DNA of 64,000 bases from Pseudoips prasinana (lineage: Eukaryota > Arthropoda > Insecta > Lepidoptera > Nolidae): the NCBI GenBank assembly GCA_951640165.1, contig OX621260.1, positions 15,084,001 to 15,148,000 of the forward strand, read 5' to 3'. The notes under the pieces were generated by a model. The model was not told where the DNA came from. It saw only the letters and a list, made by a program, of their open reading frames with translations, and searched no databases. Positions 32,554 through 41,524 of the stretch are shown here, in pieces (the stretch's first letter is position 1; every line of letters starts with the position of its first letter). Position numbers and translations under genes: made by a program.

Positions 32554-32598
32554 AACGTATAAAACTTATGCTTTTCTTTTATTTGAATCATTTGCAAG

Positions 32599-33273
32599 AT
32601 GTCACTCACATTATCGATAACTGGAAACTCGTCAACTTTATCTACTTACTATCCTAACACGTTGCAACTATATGAACAGTATGAGTGTGCCTTATTGCAT
32701 TTCGCAACATTTAATTCTATTCCAAACATTGACAAAACGAATAATAAGTTCTATTATGGTTCTAACGAAGTTATTGAAATACCTGACGGCACCTATGAAT
32801 TGCAAGATATTAATGATTATTTAAAATCTGAAATGAAAGATGCATCAATCAAACTACAGTGCAATAACAATACTTTAAAAGCTGCTGTATATTGTACAAA
32901 AGACATAAATTTTAATAAAGAAGGTACGTTTAGGAATTTGTTAGGGTTTAATAAGCAGATCTTAAAAGCAAATAAATGGCATGTATCGCACTTTCCAGTC
33001 AACATTTTACTTACAACAGTGATCAGGATCGAATGTGATATTGTAAGCGGCTCGTACACAAACGGAGAACCCAGTCACATTATCCACGAATTTGCTCTCA
33101 ACGTGCCTCCCGGATATAGAATTATAGAAATCCCGAAAAACGCGATATACTTTCCAATTAACCAAAACAACATTAGCTGTATACATATCAGGCTGTTAGA
33201 TATAAATAACCGCTTAATCAATTTGCGCGGTGAAGAAGTGCAGCTGTATTTGCATCTCAGAAGAAAAAAATGA
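32599..33273 (+). CDS. Minor capsid (penton-like, single jelly-roll) protein
   Basis: 224 residues, Asn/Ile-rich and mostly predicted beta strand, with recurring hydrophobic strands (ALLHFATFNSIPN, VIEIPDGTYELQDIND, FRNLLGFN). The phrase EIPDGTYELQDINDYLK followed by a fold of short strands is typical of Polinton/adintovirus penton proteins, which form the vertices of the capsid. Length fits the family. TATA-like CGTATAAAAC lies about 38 bases before the ATG. The stop overlaps the start of the next small frame as ATGA (33270-33273). Confidence 0.75.
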   Translation: MSLTLSITGNSSTLSTYYPNTLQLYEQYECALLHFATFNSIPNIDKTNNKFYYGSNEVIEIPDGTYELQDINDYLKSEMKDASIKLQCNNNTLKAAVYCTKDINFNKEGTFRNLLGFNKQILKANKWHVSHFPVNILLTTVIRIECDIVSGSYTNGEPSHIIHEFALNVPPGYRIIEIPKNAIYFPINQNNISCIHIRLLDINNRLINLRGEEVQLYLHLRRKK

Positions 33274-33419
33274 TTGACTACAATAAATATATGCATCAAC
33301 AAATCAAAAATATCAGTCCCGCTCAAGCTTTCAACCAAATAAGAGCTCGCTCTAAGAAGAAAATTAAATTAACTAAAGAAAACAAGGCATTTCTCAAAGC
33401 GATCGGTTTGCTAAAATGA
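33270..33419 (+). CDS. 49-residue basic peptide between the capsid genes
   Basis: A small frame, ATG 33270 to TGA 33417-33419. It starts MIDYNKYMHQQIK and is rich in Lys/Arg (RARSKKKIKLTKENK in its second half), ending FLKAIGLLK. It overlaps the stop of the penton-like gene by ATGA and the start of the major capsid gene by ATGA (33416-33419), which makes chance unlikely. Basic micro-proteins in adenoviruses (core protein X/mu) condense DNA or are cleaved by the viral protease; a similar role is only inference. No homology can be claimed from sight. Confidence 0.65.
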   Translation: MIDYNKYMHQQIKNISPAQAFNQIRARSKKKIKLTKENKAFLKAIGLLK

Positions 33420-34630
33420 ATATCTTAGACGTTTTATCTGCTCCGACTTATGACAACACTGTTGAAGGAATCGAATTTCATTCTTACAAGCCCTACGTAA
33501 CTAGTTTCAATAGAAACGATGAAATCCGCATACCTATTAACCAACAGGACTTGTATATACTTCCCTCAGCTAGTACCTTGTATTTGGAAGGAACTGTTGT
33601 CGTAAGTAAAAAGGATATGAAAGAGAAAGCCACTAGTGTTAATTTTACGAATAATGCTCTACTCTACTTATTCCAAGATATAAGATATGAGCTGAATGGA
33701 GTGGAAATTGATAGAATAAAAAACGCTGGCATAACTACCACCATGAAATCGTTAATATCAATGAGTGAAGGTGAATCAAAGATAGCCAATGCATGGGGCT
33801 GGAATATCGATGGAATAAAAAATATTAATGGGGGTAGTTTTTCTGCTTCTATACCCCTCTGTAACATTATCGGTTTTGCAGAAGATTTCAAGAAAGTCGT
33901 GATAAATAGTAGGCACGAACTGATATTGCTACGAAGTAACACTAATCTGAATGCTGTGAAACTTAACACCGGGGAATTTGTAGACGACGTTCAGATAAAT
34001 AAAATCATCTGGCGTGTACCGCATGTTAAAGTATCCGACAAAGAAAAAATAAGTTTGCTAAAACTGTTAGAAAAAGATCGACCACTCCAGATGATATTCA
34101 GAAATTGGGATCTGTACGAATATCCAGCTTTACCTAAAACTACAAAACATACCTGGTCTATCAAAACTTCCTCACAAATAGAGAAACCAAGATACATAAT
34201 TATAGGTCTACAAACAAATAGAAAAAACAATTCAAGTTCTGATATGTCCCAGTTCGATCACTGTCATGTTCGTGACGTTAGAGTATACTTAAACTCAACT
34301 TACTTCCCGTATGAAAACCTAAATGTCAGCTTCGCGAATAACAGAATCGCTTTATTATACGAGCAATACATCAGATTTCAACAGTCTTATTACGGACGTC
34401 GCTCGGAACCCTTATTAAGTGAGAAACAATTCAAAGATTTGGCGCCGCTATTTGTCATAGATTGCTCTAGACAAGCTGATAATGTAAAGACAGGTCCTAT
34501 TGTGGATGTAAGAGTGGAAATTGAGAGTGATTCCGATATACCAGATCAAACTTCTGCATACTGTCTTATATTGAACGACTGCATAATTGAGTACAAGCCA
34601 TTGAGTAATACTGTGAGAAAAATATCATGA
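33416..34630 (+). CDS. Major capsid protein (hexon-like, double jelly-roll)
   Basis: 404 residues, mostly beta-rich. It begins with the IEFHSYKPYVTSFNRNDEIRIPINQQDLYILPSAS-type opening that I recognise from Polinton/adintovirus major capsid proteins, followed by TLYLEGTVVV and a DIRYELNGVEIDRIKNAG segment typical of the first jelly roll. The second half contains WSIKTSSQIEKPRYIIIGLQT and a strand-rich region with RDVRVYLNSTYFPYENLNV. Forms the pseudo-hexameric shell. Translation is likely coupled to the small peptide before it (ATGA) and the gene after it (ATGA at 34627-34630). Frame intact. Confidence 0.88.
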   Translation: MNILDVLSAPTYDNTVEGIEFHSYKPYVTSFNRNDEIRIPINQQDLYILPSASTLYLEGTVVVSKKDMKEKATSVNFTNNALLYLFQDIRYELNGVEIDRIKNAGITTTMKSLISMSEGESKIANAWGWNIDGIKNINGGSFSASIPLCNIIGFAEDFKKVVINSRHELILLRSNTNLNAVKLNTGEFVDDVQINKIIWRVPHVKVSDKEKISLLKLLEKDRPLQMIFRNWDLYEYPALPKTTKHTWSIKTSSQIEKPRYIIIGLQTNRKNNSSSDMSQFDHCHVRDVRVYLNSTYFPYENLNVSFANNRIALLYEQYIRFQQSYYGRRSEPLLSEKQFKDLAPLFVIDCSRQADNVKTGPIVDVRVEIESDSDIPDQTSAYCLILNDCIIEYKPLSNTVRKIS

Positions 34631-35103
34631 ATCCGAATACTATTATTTTAGATGTTCAAGGGTTTAAAGACCTGAACAATAATTTTATAATAAAAGAATT
34701 AGCTTTTGCAAGTCGTGATTATACGCAAACATTTTTAATAAAACCGCCATACTTGTTTAAATACTTAACAAGTGACGAAAAGAGACAAGTTAAATGGTTG
34801 GAAAGAAATAGAGGTATTTATTGGAATGAAGGATATATTGACTATAGAGAATTTCGGCGTATAATCGTTCCATATCTAGAAAATAAGGAAATTATTGTAA
34901 ATGGTTTGGAGAAGGTGAATTGGATAAAGGAACTGTGTGTGAATTGTAAAGTATCAGACCTTGGTACAGAACAATGTCTTAGTTTCTCTGTTTTGCATAA
35001 AAAATACTGTGAAGGAAGATCTAATTTTAATTGTAATAAACATCTAAAGCAATGTGCTCTTAAAAATGTGCTTTGTTTAAGGAAATATTTAGAATGGGTA
35101 TAA
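34627..35103 (+). CDS. Small Cys-rich protein of unknown role downstream of major capsid
   Basis: 158 residues. Opens with IILDVQGFKDLNNNFIIKELAFAS, a pattern (D-x-x-G/F...KEL) reminiscent of the first motif of 3'-5' exonuclease/RNase H-like folds but without other motifs I can confirm. The C-terminal half holds eight Cys and a KHLKQCALKN segment, possibly binding zinc. Similar proteins are common in insect Polinton loci; function unknown. The start overlaps the major capsid stop (ATGA). A polyadenylation signal AATAAA lies near 35156, closing the + strand gene block. Confidence 0.6.
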   Translation: MNPNTIILDVQGFKDLNNNFIIKELAFASRDYTQTFLIKPPYLFKYLTSDEKRQVKWLERNRGIYWNEGYIDYREFRRIIVPYLENKEIIVNGLEKVNWIKELCVNCKVSDLGTEQCLSFSVLHKKYCEGRSNFNCNKHLKQCALKNVLCLRKYLEWV

Positions 35104-35295
35104 ATGTATGTACTCATATGTGTAATGTATTTAGATTATTGGTTTTAAGGTTTTTAAATAAAAATCAAAATAATGTAAATTTGCTTTTATTTTGTTAAAC
35201 ACCCCCACGCTACTCCACAAATAACACACCCTAATACAAAATTAAATAAAAACATCATAATGAAAATACAAATATTAACTACTTTACAAAAATGG
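35104..35295. other. Convergent intergenic region with 3' ends of both strands
   Basis: Short AT-rich spacer between the last gene of the rightward block and the leftward spliced gene. AATAAA near 35156 fits the + strand messages. No frame, repeat or structure stands out. Confidence 0.5.
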
Positions 35296-35889
35296 TTAAT
35301 AAAAGTCAGTACCTATTAAAGATTTTGATATTTTCTTAACTAAAGACTCAGTTTCGTCCATAACACTGTCGATGGGATCTTGAACAATATATTGAGCGTT
35401 TATAATAACGTTTTCACTGTCACTATCACTGTCTATGGTTTGAGGATTGTTGTTACACAGATCTACCACTGAAATTTTTATTAACTTAATCCCTTTTCGA
35501 TGTAGTCGACTCATAACGAAGGATTTTGTAGGATTTTGCTTTATCGATTTTTCCCTGCACCGTTGTTTTGGTTTTTTATCTTTCGTGACTTGTTTGCTTT
35601 GCCCGGGTTCACTGCGAAACATCTCGGAGAATCCCTCGTAAGGATTCTGAGCATACTGGCTGAATACAATCTCGGTGTCAGAATTCTGGAACAAAATATA
35701 AACACAATTTATACCACTATTCCGCTAGTATAGCGTTTTAATTGGGTTTTCAATCGAGAAAGTCTAGATTTACTTTAGATTAGTGACAAAAGGCTCTGGA
35801 AAAATGCAACACAACACAGCTGCGAACACAATCTCTAATTATAAAACAATCATAAAAAAACGAATTAAAAATATTTTACTCACCGACAT
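35296..35889 (-). CDS. Spliced leftward gene of unknown function (two-codon first exon)
   Basis: The main exon (35685 down to 35296) has no good start of its own: its first ATG at 35694 lies across a splice acceptor (TTTTGTTCCAG ending at 35686). Upstream, at 35889-35884, ATG TCG is followed at once by GTGAGT (35883 down). The inferred intron is 198 bases and the phase is kept, giving about 132 residues. The protein is charged: a Lys/Arg-rich centre (TKDKKPKQRCREKS) and an acidic DSDSDSEN stretch, without a motif I recognise. It sits between the capsid block and PolB. Could be an early regulatory protein; that is a guess. Confidence is for the splice model and coding status. Confidence 0.6.
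35686..35883 (-). other. Predicted intron in the leftward gene
   Basis: Minus-strand donor GTGAGT at 35883-35878 directly after ATG TCG; pyrimidine-rich acceptor TATATTTTGTTCCAG ending at 35686. Joining keeps the reading phase of the downstream exon. Confidence 0.6.
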
Positions 35890-36354
35890 GATAACTTTTG
35901 ATGGAAGTTAAAAAAATATTAAACAGGTGTTCGCGCCGAATAATATTTCGTAAATGATGACAAAATAACTAAATAATTACAAGTCATACTAATATTGTCA
36001 ACTAAGCGTTTGTGTCTCAAGACTAAGGCCAATGAACTGCAACGTAGGTAACACTTATACAATGACAAACAACGCCTTGTAAGCATGTTACTTAATCGTA
36101 AAACGTTAGTTATTCGAAAATCAACCTTATGATGCATGGTATTTTAGGTGCATAGTGAGATAACTGCAATCAGTGTTAACTTTGTTTACCGATTTTAAAA
36201 GTGTAATGATATTTTGAAATAAACAGGATTTCAGAAATAAAACAAGTCAATAATTATAATAATTCACACTTTATTTCATTTTTTGTATAATATTAACATT
36301 TATTATTTCCTAAAACTAAACTATGAGTAGGTAACACTTAACTTAAAATTATGA
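35890..36354. other. Region between the spliced gene and the PolB 3' end
   Basis: Contains the presumed promoter of the leftward spliced gene and, on the minus strand near 36270-36275, an AATAAA signal for PolB. No protein-like frame; a 72-codon minus frame here has no features. Confidence 0.4.
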
Positions 36355-39300
36355 TCAAAGTAATTCATTCTTAAAAATAAATGCATGCCCCCAGGCTCGG
36401 GTTGATATTTGATCCACAGATATCGATCGTTTGTCATCATTTCTAGATAAAGCAACTTTGTTGACAGTCCGAGTAAATATTTCGTGCTTTATTGATTTAA
36501 ACATATTATTTTTTCTCCGGATTACTCCACCATTAAATAAAATGGTTTCATAGTCTGATAAGTTTAAATCCCTGACCACGCATGATTTTACTCCTTTTGC
36601 TTTTTTAATGATACTATTAGGGGTTCTTATAGAGTAAAGTTTCGATCTCAAACCAACAAAATCAGTAATATATTTTCCTCCCATTTCATCTTTAAAGAGA
36701 CCGGGAACCTTTTTATTTTTTAGCGGTATCTGTAAATCATTTGTGATTTCATAGTTACTGCTGTCAAAATATTGTAAAAAATTATATTTCAAATCATTGT
36801 AAAAATCGTTGGTGTATATTTTATAGACAAAGGAATCGGTATCTGTGTAACATAGCTGCACTCGATCTTTATAAAAAGGCTTTACAATATTGTAATGAAA
36901 GTAATACATGTGTGCTTTTGAAAGTTCTAATACAGCGAAACCTATGTATATAGGTTTATCTAAAATAATTTGATCAGGTTTCATTTGTATTGCAACTAAA
37001 TTTTCTGATAAAATAGATGCACTGTGGAAATAGGGGTTGGCTATAAGTTTCTCAGCGGATATAAATTTCTTAGTTCGATTGGACTGATCGCACCATTGAT
37101 TAACTAAATGTACGGTTACTCTATTTTCAGTATTTTCTAATGTTTTTCCAAAAACACTGTTATTTAATAACTTAAAAAAGTCTTGTTCGAAGGAACTTTT
37201 TGCTTTCTGTCTTAATTGAGTATTTAACTCTATGTACTGTTTTAAATATGGACTCTGTCTAAAAGTAATTGCTCTATGAATTTTACGTAATATTAAACCA
37301 TGTTCTAAACATTTTTTTAAATGAACGTAGTGAATCACATAGTTGTACTTATTATACAAATTTGCTATTAATTTCTTTGTTTTACCTCCCGGGGGTACAC
37401 ATTTTTCGGGACAAAATGGTAAGTCATTATGGTCATTATGTAAATGCTCGGGATACAATAGATCGACTTCTAATATGAAGCCCCAGTTTGCGTTATCCTC
37501 TATAGTGGTAACATTAAAATTTGCTAATTCGTTATCACTTAAAAATCTGAAACTAGAGTATGGTAAATACTGACACATGCTAAAACCGTAAAGATTATTA
37601 CAATCTAAATATACTATGAAACTCTCAGGTTGTGATGGATTATATTCAGGCATGTATTTGTGATTGGCTCTAGCATGCCGATGGGAACACATGCACAAAC
37701 CGCCGCGTATACCGCTTTGTATCATTCTGATGATAGCTAAGTCCGACACGAGTTCTAACTGAACGCCCGTTTTTAGCAACATTGCATCGAAAGATAAACT
37801 AGGTGCAGTAATGTAAAACGCCGGGTCAAGACTGTAATATTGTTTACAGGTTTTCCGAAAATTTTGAAATATGTCTGTTAACAAAAGCACATCCGTTTTT
37901 AAGTATAGATCCGTATACTCGCCGAGGTTATTAATATTGAATTCAGCCCAAACAGCCTGTGCGTGATTATAATCCTCATCTGTAATGTCTTCGTTAGTCA
38001 AATAATTATAAAAATTACCCTTAGACGGCAATGATTTTTGATCGTAACATTTCCAATTGGTCATGTAATCATAAGGATATATACCTTTTCTTGTCAATAA
38101 ATTAAACTGTCTGTCTTTAGAAAAATGAAATCGAAGATTAACAAAATCTTCCACCTGCAATGTTTTAGCGAGCTTGTCTAAACTTGTCCCTAAAAAGTTG
38201 AATGAATCTAAAAATCTTATACAAATAAACTCATTATCAGCAATAGGAATAAATTTGGTGAATGCGACGTATTTTTCTTTAGTCTTAGGGATTATTTTAA
38301 TTGGACCTGGAATTTCGCCTAACTTTTTTATAAATAAATGACAATCGTACCCGGATAAATTGTGAAAAAATATTGGTATAAATTTTGGTACTTTATGTTG
38401 CAAATTACAGTGTCGATGTGCTGCACCTCGATACAGGCCTGTAATATGACAATGATCTCTTACTTTATCGGTCAAGAGTAAATTGTCGCAAATATGACAC
38501 CTAACGGCACGTTTGAACTCTAGAGAATTGTCATCAGTGAATATCATAGGCTCGCTTTTGGATATAATCTGATGTATTTGTTTTACATCCTCAGTAAGAA
38601 AATTTATAAATTTTGAAACACAATCATTGCCGCGATAACTTCTATAGCCTTCAACGCTATCATTTTTATTTGATGACACGACATTGTAAGCGAATGCAGC
38701 CGGCACGTGGCGTTTAGAGTATGACGTATTAGCGGTGTTGAAATCATCGTCGGAAATGGGTTCAAGTAACGTTTCGAAATCAGCGTATATGACGAATGGA
38801 ATGTTTTGTTTCCTATCATAATTTTTAAATTTTAAAAATGAACCTTGTTCTGGTAAAACTGTGACGATCCCCCCACACAAGTGGGATTCAATTTGACTAA
38901 GCGTTGGAAAAAACAATAAACAAGTTTCACAGAAATATAGTTTACCATGATGTTTGGTCATCTGATTTCTAACTAAACGAGATAAATCTTTGATAAGACA
39001 GTAATGAGAATTATTATTGTTTTCTATAAACAGTAGATGGATACTTTTATTAGACTTATTATTCAACGTTTTATAAAGCGGTCCAATAATTGTCTTCTCG
39101 TTTTTTAAACCATACACATATATATTAACAGAAGGATTATTTTTCTCAAAGATAGCTATGTCCGAAAATGTGATTGGAAATGTCAAATTATTAACATTCA
39201 AAACATCCTGAAAGCGGGGATAAGACGAAATCCTATCGGGATGTCTATTTGTGGGGTACAATGCCGCCACAACACACCACAAAAAGCAATACTCATCATT

Positions 39301-39894
39301 GTTCCGAATATTCAAACAAGCTCTTTTACTTTTTATGAATTTCGGCAAAGTTAAAAATTTAGATCCGCTGAGAGGTTGATATTTATTAATATTTAATTCT
39401 AAATGTGAATTGCATAAAAAAGTCCAACCACTATCCCTTTCCTCAAATTCTTCAATTTTTTTTAGTAGTAAATCAATAGTTAGTTTATAAATAGAATCAA
39501 AATCGTAATTAAAATGTGTAATAATGTTGTTTGTACGGAATGATTTTATTTCTTGTTGATCATTTTTATACATAAGAAACGAAGCAAACAGTTCAAAATT
39601 TATTTTGACAGAGGTGTGTTTCTCTATTGAATTGTCTATTAAATGTTTGACTTGTGTACTAATACTTTTGAGAAACACCTCAGGAAAACTATGTATTTGT
39701 TCACCTGTCGCTATGATTTTGTAACTTTTGATTCGTTCTTTAAAAGAAGAATTAATAATTACAACATTATCATACATAGGGTTAGAACTATTGTTTTTAT
39801 GTACATTGCTACGTAAATGACCAGACCATCGACGATTGTCTACAAATACTTTACAATCAGAGCAGTGAGGCATTATATTATTGTTTGAAATCAA
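36355..39894 (-). CDS. Protein-primed family B DNA polymerase (PolB)
   Basis: 1179 residues. Role: replicates the linear element, probably primed by a terminal protein. Domains: C2H2 zinc finger at 11-32 (C11, C14, H26, H32); OTU-like region with NNDEYCFLW (C203) and SHYC (H297); zinc-binding pair at 322-340; exonuclease motif I ADFETLLEP (D372, E374), motif II HNLSGYDCHLF (D517), motif III near Y664-D668; an inserted zinc/HNH-like segment CHIC...DHCH...HRHC (466-496); polymerase motif A YLDCNNLYG (D764), motif B KLLNNSVFG (908-916), motif C YTDTDS (1016-1021). All catalytic residues are present. TATA-like ATATAAAATA at 39990-39981 lies about 90 bases before the first ATG. The second Met (residue 8), just before the zinc finger, is an alternative start. 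Confidence 0.95.
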   Translation of the reverse strand: MISNNNIMPHCSDCKVFVDNRRWSGHLRSNVHKNNSSNPMYDNVVIINSSFKERIKSYKIIATGEQIHSFPEVFLKSISTQVKHLIDNSIEKHTSVKINFELFASFLMYKNDQQEIKSFRTNNIITHFNYDFDSIYKLTIDLLLKKIEEFEERDSGWTFLCNSHLELNINKYQPLSGSKFLTLPKFIKSKRACLNIRNNDEYCFLWCVVAALYPTNRHPDRISSYPRFQDVLNVNNLTFPITFSDIAIFEKNNPSVNIYVYGLKNEKTIIGPLYKTLNNKSNKSIHLLFIENNNNSHYCLIKDLSRLVRNQMTKHHGKLYFCETCLLFFPTLSQIESHLCGGIVTVLPEQGSFLKFKNYDRKQNIPFVIYADFETLLEPISDDDFNTANTSYSKRHVPAAFAYNVVSSNKNDSVEGYRSYRGNDCVSKFINFLTEDVKQIHQIISKSEPMIFTDDNSLEFKRAVRCHICDNLLLTDKVRDHCHITGLYRGAAHRHCNLQHKVPKFIPIFFHNLSGYDCHLFIKKLGEIPGPIKIIPKTKEKYVAFTKFIPIADNEFICIRFLDSFNFLGTSLDKLAKTLQVEDFVNLRFHFSKDRQFNLLTRKGIYPYDYMTNWKCYDQKSLPSKGNFYNYLTNEDITDEDYNHAQAVWAEFNINNLGEYTDLYLKTDVLLLTDIFQNFRKTCKQYYSLDPAFYITAPSLSFDAMLLKTGVQLELVSDLAIIRMIQSGIRGGLCMCSHRHARANHKYMPEYNPSQPESFIVYLDCNNLYGFSMCQYLPYSSFRFLSDNELANFNVTTIEDNANWGFILEVDLLYPEHLHNDHNDLPFCPEKCVPPGGKTKKLIANLYNKYNYVIHYVHLKKCLEHGLILRKIHRAITFRQSPYLKQYIELNTQLRQKAKSSFEQDFFKLLNNSVFGKTLENTENRVTVHLVNQWCDQSNRTKKFISAEKLIANPYFHSASILSENLVAIQMKPDQIILDKPIYIGFAVLELSKAHMYYFHYNIVKPFYKDRVQLCYTDTDSFVYKIYTNDFYNDLKYNFLQYFDSSNYEITNDLQIPLKNKKVPGLFKDEMGGKYITDFVGLRSKLYSIRTPNSIIKKAKGVKSCVVRDLNLSDYETILFNGGVIRRKNNMFKSIKHEIFTRTVNKVALSRNDDKRSISVDQISTRAWGHAFIFKNELL

Positions 39895-40033
39895 AGAACA
39901 CTTGAAATTATTAGTTCAATAAATTTGGATTAGATAATACTTACAACTAATATTCACCGTCTTAGGTATACCAGACAAAATATTTTATATAATTAGTACA
40001 ACTTGGTCAGGACAATTTTACGCTGATTTCAAG

Positions 40034-40545
40034 ATCCTTGTGTAATTTTTCACAGGCAAGTCGGTAATTATGTTTAGGCAGGATGTATCTGAAATAATAA
40101 AAAAAAAAAAAAAAAAAAAATGGATGCATTAGGTACATAATCTGATTAGGTGAGATTAATGGTATATTCTGGGAAGAAAAATATATTTCATAATTACCTG
40201 CAAAATATGAAACTATGTATACATAAGAGTACGTGTATCTGCGTGGTCCAAATATGTAGATATACTTCAAGTAATTTAATAATTCTTCACAGGCAAGTCA
40301 GTAATTAATATTATGTTTAGGCAGAATGTATCTGAAACTAAAAAAATGGTTTATTGGTACCGATGAAGAATTAGGTAAAAAGCTGTAAATTCTAGAATGA
40401 AAAATAGTCATAATTATTGTAATGTTCTAAATAGTTATCGTATTATTGTTGTGTTATATTTGATAATTACCTGCACAATATGAAATGGTTCATACATAAG
40501 ATTATGTATTTGCGTGATCCAAATATGTATGTATATTTCAGCACC
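40034..40545. repeat. Tandem duplication of about 250 bases between PolB and the right gene
   Basis: Two diverged direct copies, about 40034-40275 and 40276-40545, share CACAGGCAAGTCGGTAATTA, TTTAGGCAGGATGTATCTGAAA, ATTACCTGCAAAATATGAAA and a GTGATCCAAATATGTA tail. On the minus strand each copy has an acceptor-like run ending TTTCAG followed by ATACATCCTGCC, as if an exon had been duplicated; the copy nearer PolB stays open for 26 codons (ending near 40009), the other is interrupted. An A-run (about 40099-40119) lies in the first copy. Confidence 0.65.
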
Positions 40546-41218
40546 CCGATATAACGAACACAGTTGCTCCAGTAGCTGAAATTGTTGTTGTTTCTGGTGT
40601 GAGATCAATTAAATATTTATTTATAATAATTAACTTGATTGTACTGTAACAGTTTAGAAAGGTGCTCGCTCCGAGAGACTTTGAGGTAATAAATAATATT
40701 TTAGGGATTTTTTTTGTTTTCTTTTTTGTCTACAAAGCAGAAAAATATTTCATCATAAAAGTTGTTATTGTCTAATTGTTACACGTGTGCTAAACATAAT
40801 TATTTATTTCGCAATCACAATAATCAGCTATTTTGGTTAGGGTTGGTAACAACTTGGTAGGCATTCAAATATACAAATTTCACACAATGCACTTAATCGA
40901 TTAAAATATATCATAGTATGTCGATAGACGACATGACGATGACGATATCATATAACGTTCATGGTTTCGTCATGCCCGTTACCGTAGTTACAGGAATTAT
41001 ATTATCTATTTATTTTAGGAAATCTAGAGAAGTACGCGGTAGACGGCAGTAAGTTCATTTTTTCTACACGAAACCTAAATGTAGATGATGAAATAATTAC
41101 CTTGGAAACATTTATTTACTTCTTTAAAATAATAAAATCTATCTGGTTTGTGGCGATTCCGTTCACGCTATCGTTTGGTCAGCCCTAGCTTATTTCGCTG
41201 CATCGACATTCGATACAG
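40546..41218. other. Non-coding region upstream of the right-end gene
   Basis: AT-rich, no open frame of note and no match to other parts of the window. It probably contains promoters of PolB 5' exons (leftward) and of the right gene (rightward). Confidence 0.4.
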
Positions 41219-41225
41219 TATAAAA
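41219..41225 (+). promoter_or_regulatory. TATA box of the right-end spliced gene
   Basis: TATAAAA in a CAGTATAAAATTTTCC context, followed by a 5'-UTR-like stretch to the donor at 41527. Placement fits a transcription start near 41250. Confidence 0.45.
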
Positions 41226-41524
41226 TTTTCCAACGCGTATAATACGACTATAGAAAAAAAGTTACTTTAACAAAGCAATACCGGATTGATTGTAGTGGAT
41301 TTAACATTCCTAACTTATAATTCGATTTTAACTTATAAGCCACAAGTTTTTCTGTTCGGTACAAAGTTTTCGCAGTCTGCAAGTGCAACGAAGTGCTCTT
41401 GTATAATCGGTCTACAAACACTCCGTGTCGCCTACAATATCAGTGACGGCATTGTCGATAGCCATCCGCTGCTGTCACCACCAGCCAAGTCATCAAACCG
41501 AGTGGAACTTCTGATCGGAAAATA

